Below, piece after piece: positions 24,694 to 40,274 of a stretch of 64,000 nt of DNA. How positions within the stretch are numbered: the stretch's first letter is position 1; each line of letters begins with the position of its first letter. Position numbers and translations under genes: made by a program. Under the pieces are notes generated by a model. It had not been told where the DNA came from. It saw nothing but the letters and a program-made list of their open reading frames with translations, and did no database searches. This DNA is from Lingula anatina (taxonomy: Eukaryota > Brachiopoda > Lingulata > Lingulida > Lingulidae): NCBI RefSeq assembly GCF_001039355.2, contig NW_019775537.1:249351-313350 (forward strand), written 5' to 3'.

Positions 24694-27600
24694 CTGAAAA
24701 TAACACGTAATATAGCAAAGATACAAAAGAACACAAGAACACAAAAGAACAGACATTGATTCATTTAAATTAGTCTATTGACCCAATTAGGATAAGTGGG
24801 CCTCAACTGACGTGAATTTTAAATAAAAGAACAATGCGCTGTTGGCTGACTATTAGCCTAAGAACCTATCGTCGAAACTTTTGTCAGATCAAAAAGAAAA
24901 ACATATTGGATATTGGGAATTTTCAGATAAATCAGCAACCACTTCACTAGTACCTTTATCTCTTCTGGATCCATCTCTGCAATGTTCATGTCCGTCACCT
25001 CTCCGTTAAGAGTCAGACCCATTCGGAGCTTGGTGATTTCATCGACGTCTGAGAACGCCCTGCCCCTGAAGTCCGTCTTAGGTGGTCGATGAGTGTACCA
25101 AAGCTACAGCAAAGAAGAGGAATAACATCCTTATTACACACAGCTGCTCTCCGTGGCAATTATCAGTAAATAATACTTTTGTAACCCAAGTAAAAACCAA
25201 TGACTAATTAGATCAATCTGTCAGTGATGTCATTTAGACGAGTTTTAAACCGATTTTCTGATATATTGCAAAGAATTATATTAATGGTTGGAAATAATTC
25301 TGTTTTCTTTGTTTCAAATGTGCAAGGAAAACCACAATGTCTATCAATCCAAAATAATAGTTTGAAAAGGAAAACGCGTTCCAAGAATGACAGATACCTT
25401 TGGCCCGAAGACCAGCACCAGAGTCACGGACACCGTTAGATGGCAGCGGAGGAAGTACATGAGGAACATATAGTCAGGATGCAGGATCGTTAACAAAAAG
25501 TGTCTGCAAAGGAGAAACATCGGTCTGTTTCAAAGTCAGGAAATTTAGCAGTACAAGACGATTTTACTTGCAATTATTTTACAAGAATTATCAGAAAACG
25601 ATATATAAATAGGCCTATACAATCATTGATTTTGCCCAAAACCATTTGCTCAAAACCATTGGCCAAATTTCTGTTATTAAAGGTTATCAGGAATTACAGT
25701 ACACCAGAGATTTATGTTGGCTTGTATTTTTTTTTGTTACAAACACTTCTTTCAAATCGGTGTTGCGATAAGAAACTGGCATTGATAGCCGTTAATTGCG
25801 TTACCTGGCTACATGTAGTATGGCTGAGATGACGGTTTCGTTATAAATGGCCCAGGAGATGTATCTGGTCTCTGCAAACAGTGATGGTGCACTACGTATA
25901 CAGTAGCAGAGGTAGATTCCACAACATAGGAATAGAAACTCCGCTGGAACAGAATTATATTCATATGTATCATGTATTAAGATACAAGCTCTTAAGCAAA
26001 AGATCTATTTCAAACACACTGTGCAAATGAATTACATATTTTCTGAGAAGTACGATGTTTGATACGGTAGTGTAGAATGATTTTTTTCTGTACTAAGTCA
26101 TTCATTTGAAGGTAAATTTTTAAGTATAAGTGTATAACTTATTAAGTATAAATGGTCCTTTGTTAGTCTTACAAGACATCTGACAATTTGATGAAAATGT
26201 AGATATGTCGTTATTAAGAGGGAAGCACCAATCGTGACTTTACTGTGAAAAAACTCCAACGTCAATGGCTATGAACAAAACACCCTATGATATGGCACCC
26301 CCTTAAAAGCAATCCTAAAAAACATAATTAGAACCCAGCCCCTTATATAATAATCCCAAAACCGATCCCTGTCTATTTCCACTGAGATAATATAAATAAC
26401 AAGAACATTCCTTTAATCTGTTTAATGCCATATTCGTGTTCCAACATCATTAATCTTCCCGGGAAACATGTCATTGGCTTGTCATATACTTTTTATATGG
26501 AAAACGCAGGCTCTTTATTGCAGTGTTGTCTTAATTAACGTGCAAAGTTGCTGTAAATTCCATAAATCGATAACACTGAGTGGATAGTTCTATTAGATAT
26601 ATTTCGTAACCGAATTTTTCACAAAGTACGGGACATACTGATTGCATTTCTGTCTTAAATTGCTCTGTAAGTGTCTCTTGACCTGGCACACAGGCGATAT
26701 TTCTTTATGAAATAAAGCTTCAATCAGGACAAGGAATAAATGGCAATTTATAGGTTTGTTAGAGTAGGATGTGATAATATTAGAACAGCTGAGCAATGCT
26801 TGCGATTACATATTTATGACATAAGCAGAGCGATAACATTCTGATCATTTGCCCATGATTGGCAGAATTATACATGTATGTTATATTGCGGGTATTGAAT
26901 TTTCCATATTGCTGCATATTGTGACTTATATTGTTTTAATGCGACACAGCAACTTTTCAGCGCTCTGTCCATACAGACGTCAATAATTATTCGACTGCAA
27001 GTGACTTAACAATTTAATGTAACCCATTCCAATAGGAACTCACCGACTTCAATAATATAATCCCACCAATGCGATTTGCAGACGACGAACTGTGTTCCTT
27101 CAGCAATCATCCCCATTTCCGTCAGAGAGCTGCCGTCGTGCTCATGCTGGAAATTAGCCGCAGTCCACGCGCACATATACCCTAATACAATTATCACCAG
27201 CCCTAAAAGGTACTTAAGTAAGTCTTTGTCTCGTATATGGACGCGTCTGGCCCTCCGCGTCTGAAACTCTGCAAGAAACCTAAAAATACAAAGCGATAAT
27301 AGAAATAAGTCGGATGTTATCTTGAAAAGAAAGAAATCAACCACTAGTCACAATCACATTTGACAGTATCGAGAGCATCTTTTTTAAATCAATGTCAGTC
27401 AAATGAGAATACACAGTAATAGCTGATCAATACGGAACAAAACACATGTTAATAACTTTAACTTTTTATTCTCGTAAATATTTTTTTCTATCGATATTCT
27501 GCCCCTTTAGGACATCTAAATCTATACATGTAGCAGGTCAATGTTCTGTACCTGTAAATTTTCAAAATAAGTGCCCCAAATACTATAGCAAATCCTACTT

Positions 27601-30600
27601 CTCTAAACCACGGGACCAATATACAGGTCAGAGTCGTAGGCTCAAAGTATTGGACAACCACCTGGAAATATAGTATATGATGTCATCCGCACATGAAAAT
27701 GACGTAAGCAATCAATCATAAATCACGCAATTTGTATTTTACAGTCGCACTGCATAAGTACTATACTGAATTTAATAGATATACAGTACTTATATGTATG
27801 AGAATGCTTTTCTCAATAAAAGAAGGACTGTCAATATATGCAAGAAACTGCTACATGTACCTTTAGAAGGTACAGTATGTGGTTTTAAATTAAAACCGTC
27901 CTTGGTAGCCGTATAGCAGGGATATCTTAATTATAATATGGCTGGCTCTTGTAACAATAATTCCCGAATTTTTAGAAGAGGAACGGGGGAATATTGTATA
28001 GAATAATGTCCATCTTTATTTTAAGATCCTCAGTCTGTCGTGCATACAAAAGAGGAAGGCAATGAACAGTGACCTTTGTAATGATTCAAGAGAGGTGCAC
28101 TTACCGAAGTGTACATAAGTAGGGCTCCAAACAAGATGATTTCCAACATGATCCACATACTTACTTTAATGGCCTGGAAACAATACAGACGGTTAGTCTG
28201 TGCTAATTCAAGAATAAATAAATAAATGAAATAATGAACAAATAAGAAAATTCATTTCATTTATGAAATAAAGATACGAAATAAAATACAACTAATTACA
28301 TTCAGTCGGAAACAAGCGGATTTGCGAATACCCTGGCACCAATTGGCATCGATTGAACATATTCCATATACCAAAATATAATACACTTGAGTTTCCTCAA
28401 TATTCTCACCTTCTTCTTTCGTATGCGAATAATAACAATGCCAATTATAAGAACAATCGTCATACAGAAGCTCTGTATTCCCAGCGGAATGCCTCTCATC
28501 AACCGGAAGTCATATTCTACAAGACAGGGACTGTCGTCAACGCATTGGTCACAACCTCTCTTGCATGGAAGACACTGGAACTCCTCACTAAAGCTGGAGT
28601 TCTTGTTTTTTTGAAGGTCACTGAAGTAAACTCTCTCCATTTCCAGCCCGTCAAAATAGGAGACGTTGGCAGTAATGTTGGGGAAGTAGTATCCCTTCTT
28701 ACATTGGCACTTGTACGCTCCCACACTAAACCCCCGCCCGGGGATAGGAATGCACTGGAAATGAAACAGTGTGGCCAATGAGGAACCGCCATTATATACC
28801 CGACTGTCCAGCATTATCATCCAAAATCTTACTAAGAAAGTTCTAGATATTAGGTGAAAGACAAAAAAATTAACTCCATTTTGACCCGGGATACATCAAC
28901 AATATTTCACAAATACATAGCAAACTGTCCAAAACAATAGCCATTTCTTATCTTTGGTAAAACAGACCAAATACTTTTCTTGTAACCTCACCCAATGAAT
29001 GCAAGAGCTAAGGTAAAAAGGTGAGTGAGATGCCAAGCAAGAGTGCACCTATAAAGCGTATAAATACAGTGTAAAATTGTCCTTATATTAAAGTACACTA
29101 GAACGGGCCGCGAGTACATCGGATGTGGCATGTGAAATATCATGGTCCTTGTACGGGGCCCTTAGTACTGGGTATGTGGCATGTGAAATATCATGATCGT
29201 GGAACTGGGCCAAAGCGCTAGGCACGTGGAATTTCATGGTCCGGGTGTGGGGCCAGAGTACTTGGAAATGTCACGTGAAACACCACGGTTCTTGTTGCTC
29301 GTACGGGGCCTTGGTGCTAGGCATGTGGCATGTGAAATATCACGGCCCCGACACGGGGACTTGAAGCTGGGCATGTGTCATATGTTTGGCAGGACCCAGT
29401 GACGTTTATTAACATTCCATTATGTTACTAAATTGATACAGCTAGTCCAGCTGCAACTGATATCGGTATTGTTGTGATTCTCTGAGAATTGATGATTGAA
29501 TGATATCTATATACGCCTTATATTCATGAATTTACTTAAATGAAACGGGCATAATATGGGGTAAGGTATACTTTTTTATTAGTTAAATTCACGTTTGATA
29601 TAGAAGTTAATCGCACTGAGTTCACTACAGGAAAAGCAAATTTAGAAAAATGACAATTGCTCTACAGTATGACGGGTTAGTTTTATTGGTTTCCATTTGC
29701 AGCATATTAAATGGGTATCGGCGCGTTAGACCCAATGTTCTCAACCCCGTATATCATGTGTAAGACACAACATATTAAAGTCACTGTCACTATTTAGAAA
29801 ACTCAATACCAGCTGCGCACTGAACTAAACTGTTACAAAATTACACAACACACAAGAGAGTTGCAAGATGGATGGAAGCCGAATTCCTTACAAACTCCTT
29901 TTTGTCCGATTTCTCTGGTGACCTTTAATTAAAAGTATGAACTGGTTCATCTATCACCACTCTGACACGTTCGACTGGATGATCATTCTTGAAAAACGTG
30001 TAAAACACTGCACCTTCATCGATATCAAAGCCCGAGGAGAGGAAGCAGTGAATGTGATAGGTGCGGGACGCGATTTCCCGCAAGGATAACAAACATACAG
30101 GAGCAGTTCCATATGTGACATGATGGCGTTCTGATGGTGTAATTGCAGAGCGTTACTTTGAAATTCAAAGTTCCATGTATCATACTTAGTTGCCGAAATA
30201 TGGGAATACTTGAAGTGGTTTTTTATATTCTATCAATACAGTGATTGCTCAATTAGATACATTTACGCTTGTATTTCCATACTAAAATAACCGCGTTGAC
30301 GACTGGGGGAGTGACATAGGCCTATTCTAACATTTTAGATTGTTTGACATGAACTTTTGGTCAGTTTATTTACGTTGTAACTTTGTTGTATATTTCCTAA
30401 TATTTCAGCACGTATGCTATGTCACCATATATCATTTAACTTAATTGGTTTGCCTACCTTGGTGGTTTCCGGTTGACATCGGTTAGTTCCACTAAAGAAA
30501 TCCCCATGTGCGGTGCACTGGTTGATATCATGGCGTTGCAAGTCGATGTGGATCGCAACAACACCCCTGAAATAATGGTTGCAAATTAATCTTAAAAATA

Positions 30601-33600
30601 CAAGCCGTTTTTGGCAGACTTGCTCTGCATGCAATGGTCGTCTTCATTCCAAAACATTGCATTGGGAAGTGCCTATCTCTGGTGCTATATAATAACAACC
30701 AAACCGCAAGGTGTGCATTTTAATATTAGACTCATGCCACACGCTTAAACCACATGAAAAGCGTCATTTCTGTGAGAAAATACATAAGACGTTTTGAGAG
30801 AGAGAGAAAGAAAGAAAGAGTGAGTGATAATTTTCATATGTTCCTATCATACGTCCGCAAAGTCCATATTACGTTTTGTGCCTGTGTGTGCGTGTGCATA
30901 TATATCCGCTTTATACATTCACATTGTTGAGAGTGTCTCCATTGCTAATCGGATTTTGTGGTTTAACCTGGATAATATCTTTAAATCATAAACTGAAGGA
31001 TCAGACACGATGCAGTTCGAACTTAACAACGTCGATGTTCATATTGTCTGATGTTTTTGACACAAAATCACCTTTTTGTTGTGAATTTCAACTAAAGAGT
31101 AACCCGCGTGCAAGTAAACGAATCGCAAAAAATGTTACTTGGCTATTTGGCTATGTGTGCACCTCTGTCAATCACATAATGTCTACATAAATAATCAGCC
31201 TAGTAGGTATTTTAAAAATGGACCCACATTTTGAATCAGAAAGCCTACAAACACACAATTAAATAAAAGTTACCCAAGATCACACAACAGAAACTTACTT
31301 GTTGTGTGATACATTAACCCTAATACAAACATTTCCTGTAAGATTAGGGATATTATTCATTTTTTTCAAAATCTAAATAATGTTCAATCTTTAACAACGT
31401 TTTTTCAACTTTTACTCAAAATTTAATTTAATTTCCAAATGCCTTAATTCTGTAGTCTATTGCTTTGGGGTACAAAATTTAGTAACAGTTCATGAAACTT
31501 TGAGTTACAAATATTATATTTGTCACTCTAAGAACAAAATCGGTTTCAATTGTTCGTAACGAATACCAACCGTAACAGCAGTTTGTGAGAAAAAAAGCCA
31601 AGTAGACCTCAAAGTTGGTTTTGTCTGTATATGGAATGCCCTATAAATCGACATCTTTTAACTGTCATACGACTTTTATGTCGAAAGGTTAAACACGTTT
31701 TAGCTAAATTGCGTTCTGATTGTCCATAGAATCAATTTTGCTTATGCACCAATATTTACCCGCATCTGGTTCAATAGGAAGGTATTTGGTTGTAACACAG
31801 CAGACGATGAACAGCGCGTGGAGCAGATGACCTTTCAGAGCAAGCGAGGTCACAGAGACTGAAAGCCATAGCCGGATGTGATCAATAGACGGTCGGATAA
31901 ATGGATTGTTACGATAGATTGAGGCATATTTGCGTCATTTGCGATAAATGACCGGGAGACAAAAGGCCATTAGGATAAAGTCTACTTCATATGGAACACT
32001 CGATAAATGTTGTGCAGGGGTTTGTCATTTCAGTCGTCTGGCAGTGGAGCACCTTAACTACTGGGTTAGTGTAGCTAGGTGTGAGCTTCCGTTTGGAAGA
32101 GTGGCAGTCCATTAAGAAAATCTACTCAATCTAAAAAAGCGCAATGCTGCTTCCTCAGCAAACAGTAAAAACAACACTTGACTTACAGGGAAGACAAGAA
32201 ATCTATATCATCTTTCACAACATGAAACTCCACACATAATTACCGCTGTAAAGCCTATTGCACACGCCTACACGCCCAGGTAAACCGGCAGATAAACACC
32301 GACAGTTACAGCAAACAAAGGCATACATAAACATTCTTTTTCTCTCTCGTTCTCTCTCACGCTCTTTACAGAAATGCGTGTCTTAATCCGCCTATGTGAA
32401 AAACTATATTTGTAAGAAGGTATAGAGATTTGCTAAAAGATTTAGGACTAAGCTTCATGTAAAAGTATATGCCAAAACCTAAACAATGCCGTTTATTAAA
32501 TTTCTGAAAGCTCATCATTTCCGCTAACATAGAGAAATCTATCACAAGATATGTTTTCTAGCATTAGAGATGATGCAAATAGGCGTACAAGTAAAACTTT
32601 TCAAATTGTTTTTACCTTTACCCGCACACATTACCAGGCGTTCAATGATGTAAAAAACATGATGGTAAATAATAAAATGGGATGGTTTCTTCTATACCAC
32701 ATTTCAATACATCTCACTTTTAATTAAAATTGCTTATATTACAAAAAGATCTATCTAGGCGTGCTATTATACAAAATAAAACACATAAGACTTACTAAAA
32801 ACAATATTAAACATAAGTACTTTAAAGTAAAACGAAAGCTAAAGGATAGAAATCTCGATGAAGTGATTAATTAAGAAATTGAGGCAATATGGCAAAAGAT
32901 GCTTAATTAGAGAAGGGTTGTCCATAGTTACCACTGGGTCATGAGGATGATATGCTTTTGATACCATAGCAACAGTTTCCAAATTAGAAATGAACAAATT
33001 TGAAGTGTCAGCTTAAAACGCAGAACGTCTTTGTAGTACGAGTGGTTCAACGAGTGTTTTCCAACGTAAACTTACATGTTTTATCCATCTTCATTGGATG
33101 TGTTAAAGAAACAATTTACCGTTCTTTGTTATACTCTTATGTGAGATGCCATAAAAGGCACAAATCTTTAACCATCGGTTCCTTGTTAACCCTATATCAT
33201 ACCGGATGGGTCGTTTACGACCCCATGGGATTATTAATGAAATACCGATATTTTTTGGAAATTACACAACAGAAGCTTTTTACTAAATCAAAAGACATTT
33301 TAATACACAATGCTTGAGAACTACAATATCATTCTATACTAATAAAGGTATCTTAGAGCTAAAAGAAATGGTATATACTTTTTTCAAATCCTTTTTCTTT
33401 GTTTCCAGCCCTAGTATAGTTCTCATGATATGTGTCAAAACAAAACTACAATCTGTATAGAATCTTTTTTTTTAAACTTGAAACTAAAATATCATAAACA
33501 AATGCAAACAAAAAGGTATTGTATTGCATAACAAAGTAGCAAGTGTCACTGATATCATTTTTATGGGAGACGCATATTTTCAATGAAGTGGGTATCAGAA

Positions 33601-36600
33601 CCCTTTGTTAATGATGTAAGATTTGATAATTTTAGATGCAACTTCATATACAAACTAGTATTCACCGTGAATTGGGCAAAATGGCCACTGAGTTAATCCT
33701 ATTCAAGGGTCACATATTGCTTTTTTCATTTAATATTCACAGATATGCATGCCTCGGGTGAATTCTGTGCACCTTTCTCTTGTAACCAAAGAGAATTTCT
33801 GTATAGAATTAATGCCATCATGCCTTTAGTATAGAGTTGTCACTTAGAGGAATAGTAGAAGAAGTAATGACTGGCTTTCATAAAGATGGACAAGAAGGAT
33901 AGGCCCCACGAACCTTGAAATTATGAAAACAATTGATCTTTTTCTAATAGAGAAAACGCAATTAGTGACTATTTCAATGAAGGCCTGTCCAGATGGGCAG
34001 TGAGAACATTGGAAAGTGAATTTAACTTTTTAAATATATTCTAAAAAGTGTTGAAGATAAGAATGATAAGTTTTAGAATAATATTTTGGGGGTTTCTGCT
34101 CGAGCTATATTATCAAGATTGTTTTCAAAGCTATTTTCATTGCTTGTTTCAGGAGAGACAAAATAGAATGTGTCGTCAATACTAATGGCACAGCAGTGAT
34201 TTACTGACCTAAGTAGACTAGATGATTTATCTGATCAACTCCCACTGCAAAGCAAGTCTTAAGGGTTCCTCACCTGAACAGATTTTACACGGAAATACCA
34301 ATACAAGATTACACAGATAAGAAGCAGCTACAGAGGTAAAGTTAAGAAGTTCTTGACAAAGACGATACACGAAGAAAAGTGTGTAGATAAAACTGGTGAA
34401 ACGAAACCACGCTGCAAAATATAAATATAGAAAGTAAATTATATACTGGTATTGTAAAAGTTTTAAAAAAAGCATCAAAGTATTTTAAACACTTGAATAC
34501 TTTTATATTACTCTAGAAATTGTTTGTCTCTAAACGCATGTAATATATTAAAAAACCTATGGAAGCAGCAGCTGGGCGGCACAATGCTTTACATATATCA
34601 CTCGATTGAACACAACTCATGCGTCACGCAATTTGTTCAACATGTGCATCAATTAGGAGATTACACATTTCACCATATACACAATGTTTATCAACCTTGT
34701 TTCAATATTACTATGCTCTACCGAGCCACATCATTATACAACATTATGTATTCTCGTCAATTCTTCCATGTTTTATTTCACCTTTTGCATCCAATAACAA
34801 AAAGCTAGTAATCTACTGATTAAATCATAGGAGCGATACCTTATCTAGCGCCAGGATTTCCAGAACAACATGTTGTTATTTGCACTTGACCCGCATATTC
34901 ATAACATGCCAAATAGATGCAGTATTTATGGAAACCTTACTGGATAGATGCCTTAATTGTGCATGTATGATAAACTGAAATTGCACGTTTCTGTGTATCT
35001 ATAACATACATATTATTCTGAAGCTCGAATTAACTGAATAAGAGGTCTGTAACTTACTCTTGGTGGCGGGCGTGTGGGTACTAGGATGCCAAAGAATGTT
35101 TTGAAAGTATCTGGTTTCCAGACTTAAATTTCCATTTCTCTTTGTAGCCATCTATTGGAAAACACATGTTTTGCATTCCAGCAAGTCTTGTAAAATCCAC
35201 GCAGCGTGTTTGTACGTTGTATGCAAGAGGCATCATGCCAGTGGAGCAACTCCTTGGCTTGTGTTATTTGATAAAAGTGTAAAATTCTGGCACAAATTCC
35301 AAATACCGGACTACATGGGGTTGTGGTCTGAAGAGCGAAGTATCTAACACTCGTACAATATGATTTGAAATAGATTTAAATATTTGAAAAAAAATGGGGT
35401 TATTTCTTTTTTCATTCTCTCATGTAATATTTATGCGGTTTCTTCCCTGCAGAGGAAGGAAGACCTGACCAGCACTGTTGCAAACTAACTGGGTTATATG
35501 ATATAGATGTTGTAAAATGGGTGCCAGTTGTCCTTGCATTATTACTTCACAGGACCGACGGTTCAACGTACACAAGTTACCTGAAATAAGAGAAGGCGCA
35601 TGCTGCTCGTATAAAGCGACAGGTGCTCTGCAGGCACACACGCACACACGCACAGATGCCCAATTAAAAGAAAAACTCGATCACAGGCAGACAGAGTTCA
35701 AATATAGGCTAAATCAAGGGAGAAATACGTTGGCATGAAAACAGGGTGCCGCACAAATTTGGCAGATTTATATATTGGCCCGTACATCATGGCAAACCGC
35801 CATTCAACTAATGTATAATGCCAGTATTGTATCTGTACTCACTGTCTAAATAAAACGCAAATAGGGGAATATAAACTCATTAAACAGCTCTCCTGCTTAC
35901 ATAAACCAGGCGATGATCAGTTTAAACAACTTATCTGTACCCATTGATCTGGCTAATGATGAAAACCGTGTCCATGCCAGTATTTGGCTCACATTCCAGT
36001 GCAAAGGCACTGACCCAACTGCTGTGCAGTTTCTGCGAATGGTATGCGAGTCAAAAGCAACAATTTTCTGTTATCTAATAAAAAGTCTTACAAGACTCTC
36101 AATTAATGAGGTGAGTTGTGCTCTCTCACAGTATATTGGGAGATACGCTTCTGTGGCTCTTTAGAATATTTAGGTTGATGGAGTAATGTAATACGTATGT
36201 GGCATGTCATCCACTTATGACACATTCTATTCTCGCTGATCACGGCTTGGGTAAGATATCAAAGTACACTATCGGTTTTAATATGATATTTCAATCTAAT
36301 AACATAAGTGCCACGGAATAAATGCGTTAATATACCTTTTAGGTGAAATTAGAGCAGTCTCCTGGTTATCTGTGTGTGTCTGCCTATCTGTCTATCTGAC
36401 TGTCTTGTTCTTTTGTCCGTCTGTTTGTTCGTCTGTCTGTCTTTATTATCCATCCATCCAGCTTTGTTAAATCTTTTTCACTTGCAATCGGTCATTTTTG
36501 AAGAAGAAGATAAATGACTTTTCAAATGAAAATATTTGGTTGTATAACTGTGATTTATAGAAAAATTATTTATAGTCAGTATCCACTTCTTCCGTACCTA

Positions 36601-38468
36601 TGAAAAGGAGTATGGTTTGTCTTTGTTTCAGATAATGGTCGCTGCAAAGATTATAAACTTGGTTCCCTTTCACGCTTATTTTGCCATCAAAGCAACCAAA
36701 CAGCATAATCTCAACGCACAGTCCTTTAGTTACCGCAAGCTTAATGGCATTACCATTAATAAGAGAGACTTATTAAGAAAATCGAAATTAACATTTCAAT
36801 AATGATATCCAGTATCTTGATTGATTGGCAAACCATTTGCCATTTTTTCACTGGAAAATTAAATTTACAAATTCTAAAGATATGTGAAGCATGATATTCA
36901 TTTAAAACGTTCATTCTGACGTTAATTGTTTTAAAGCCATATTCATATAAAGAACATCACGTGAACATGCAAAAATAATTATCTTAAAATCAATATTCAT
37001 ATTCGTTGTCACTTAAATTCCCTAGCGTCCATTGCTATCTTTGTTCCTAATATCCTTCTTCCTAAAGGGTTTATGACACAGTATCAAAATTTATTTTATT
37101 TATTCATTTTGATGTGTTACTGAGGCATTTGTACAATCATGAGCGACTGATAAATACACATAAAAAAGCAACTTGCCAGCTGATATTTCTTAATGGAGGA
37201 AAACAAATTGAAGAAAGGGCAACAAGACCTTTGGAGGTATCGTTTCTTTGATAAACACTCTCACTGTAGCTGCGCATTGTTGTTTATGAAGTAGAATATT
37301 TAGTTCAGATGTCGTTTCTGCAAGTCTCCCTGCAGTCTTCGCACCTGCCTTGTTTATGACGCACCTTCTAATTAACACTGTTGTTAGACAAATCTAGAAA
37401 CAGAAAACGAACTCCTTTCATAAGGCAGTCACATAAGTTCGATTTCGGAATCATTATAACACTTTCCACGTGAACGTTAAGGAACAATACTGTAATTTTC
37501 GGTATCTTAGTAGGTGTAGCATCATTCGCACAACATGATGTCAAACGATGACGTACTCAAACGTTCAGGTTTGCGGTAAAGAATCAGCAGTGTTGATTCA
37601 CAACATAATAGATAATTGTAACGCTGCGTCTGAGGTTTTTGCATCCAATCTGACATTTCATGCTGCAACGCCAACGCAGCGCTAAGTCTAAAACTGCATG
37701 TTCACAAATGAAAAACGTGAAAGCTTTCCTGGAATAAATGACAAATGCAAGGGCGAGTCCCAGTAAGTGTTAAATGTCGGAAAGTATTTGCCTCAAAAAT
37801 AGAAAGTATCCCAGCTTTTTTTAGCAACATAATACAGCGCTAAATTTTTCTTATTGCGGAACGAGTGAAGCTTTCAAAATTGTTTCTTGGGACGTACTTA
37901 AACACAACTGCAAAGTTCTTCAAATTAGTGACGCATGCTACCAATACGCGAATCAGACATCGAAAAAGTGAACCGTTTCCAAAGGAACGCCCTGCCTGCA
38001 CCGAGAAATACAGTGAGCACTCGTCTGAACGGGAGCAGCTCATTAAGTCCTAACTCCATTATGTGGTATGGTCGACTTTAAACAAATACGTTAAGTGGGA
38101 TATGCTACAGTTTCTTCGAATTCACATAGGTAAAGTCATAATATACAGTATGCTAATATGTTTCTTTTACACCACATAGACTACTGTTATGCAGTATCCT
38201 TTAAAACCGTTTCATTTATTTACTATTATTATCAATTTTCTAAATCTTATTTTCGACAATCAACCATAGATTCCATATACAACTATTTAAATTACCTGCG
38301 TACACTGTTAAGAGATTGCATAGAAAACTGTACATAATACAAATCGAGGTCAAATGTGCTATTAACATTCATGGCCAGTTACGACAAGCAGGCAGAAATA
38401 CTTTACGATATGGTAAATTAAGAGCGACTCAAGGTGAAGCAGACCATAAGATGTCTTATTACCGTTTG

Positions 38469-38514
<46 letters not shown>

Positions 38515-40184
38515 ACCATCAACCCATTGGAACTCTCGTGGGCCTATTGTGCATGTAGCCGTCATCATGCGGAAGAAGCAGTGGTGGACACACACACATA
38601 CATACACACACGCACGCACATGCAGAACGTTGATAATATTATGATGTACGAACAAAACGAAATAAACATGCAACATCCCAAATGTACAGAAAGGTGATTA
38701 AGTAATAGTAAAGGCGGTTATTATATTAAGGGATACACGTGTAACACTGAATGCCCCAGTTTTGCAAAACAAAACCAACATGAAAACAATACATTGCACT
38801 TCATAGAAGACGTTTAGATACCTCTTACGGTTGTATAAACAATACACAACCCAAGAGCAAAAACAGGAAATCCGTCGGTAGTTCCTAATGCTGCGTCTTT
38901 ATTGCTCTACGGCTTTCAAGTTAAAGCTGGGATTTATTCAGGCATCAGTATGACAACGAGCGTTTCTCGATCTCCTTCCGTGTATATGTCACAAAGGCTT
39001 TTCTAGAAAAAATTGCGAATAGGTTTCGAATCCAGATCAGATGCAGATGCAAGCTGAACAAATACGGAGATAATGTTATGATTGAGGGGGGGGATAACAC
39101 TTAGAAATGGATCCCAAGAGGTAATAAAATCGACCGCGAGGTTGACTGGAAGGTCGAGTTCAAATAATTCTAAGAAACCGAATATAAGTCGCTGATACAT
39201 TCGGATTCGATTGTATCGGCGTAATGATATCAATAACGACAACTGCTTTTCATTCTGATCAATGTCAGCAATAACAACGTATTCAAATTCGCGAGGAAAG
39301 ATGTACATGGCGTCACGGTTGGAATGATAGTGACACAAACGTAGCTGATCTGTGCAATTTTGTATCATATATTCATGAAAAATAAAGAAAAGAAAAAATA
39401 CAAGAAACAGGATTGTTAACAGTGACAAAGATAACTGAGTTTGAACTGACTATAGGGTGAGTAGAAAATCATTGGGCGTTTCTTTATCCTTCGGTGTATT
39501 CAGTGACTCGTTATTGGTGGGGTTTCTGGAGTTAAACCCATTGCCACCCATTGCGTGTACCGCTAGAGTCTTTCCGGGATTTTCAGGCCAAATAGAATTT
39601 TCCTCGAGAAAAAGGCGATTTACTCGTACTCACAAATCATAGCTCGACCTTTCCCAATACTTAGATTCCTTTTTTATACCAATTCTAATTAAATGATTCA
39701 GTTCTAAATGCCTAGTCAGAACTTTAGACCGCCGTGTTTTTCTGAATATTTCAGAAGGAAATGTCGACAACAGGTACCTTTATTTGAGCGGTTTTATCGT
39801 TTTTAAGCTCTGAATTGGGAAAGATAAGTACTTTTGCAGGACATGTAGACATAGAAAATATGACTATGAGATATCTGTATAGAGCGGGTGCTTGGTGTTG
39901 TATACAGATCTGTGGTATTGTATCATATCACTGCCATGAGAAGCCTCAGTTTACAGATACTTCTATCATTATGATACAAGAGCAACTTTGACCGACCAAT
40001 AATAGAACTGCCACAAAGAATGAAATATCATGAATTTCCTAGATTTAATTACTTCTTACAGACCAATCCCCGCGTGATCTATCGATTGAAGTTATGGAAA
40101 ATAGGTATCAGTCGATCCAAAATCCAATGCAGGGTTTCGACGCTGGAAATGCTGTAATGGCTTAAGATCAAATGGCATGGATTC

Positions 40185-40274
<90 letters not shown>

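Noticed and set aside
28353-28792. Frames of up to 142 codons on both strands over receptor exon 3
   Set aside because: They overlap the conserved Cys-rich/TM1 exon in other frames and show no motif.
39022-39033. tRNA B-box-like GGTTTCGAATCC
   Set aside because: It has one extra T against the B-box consensus, and no A-box or cloverleaf is visible nearby.
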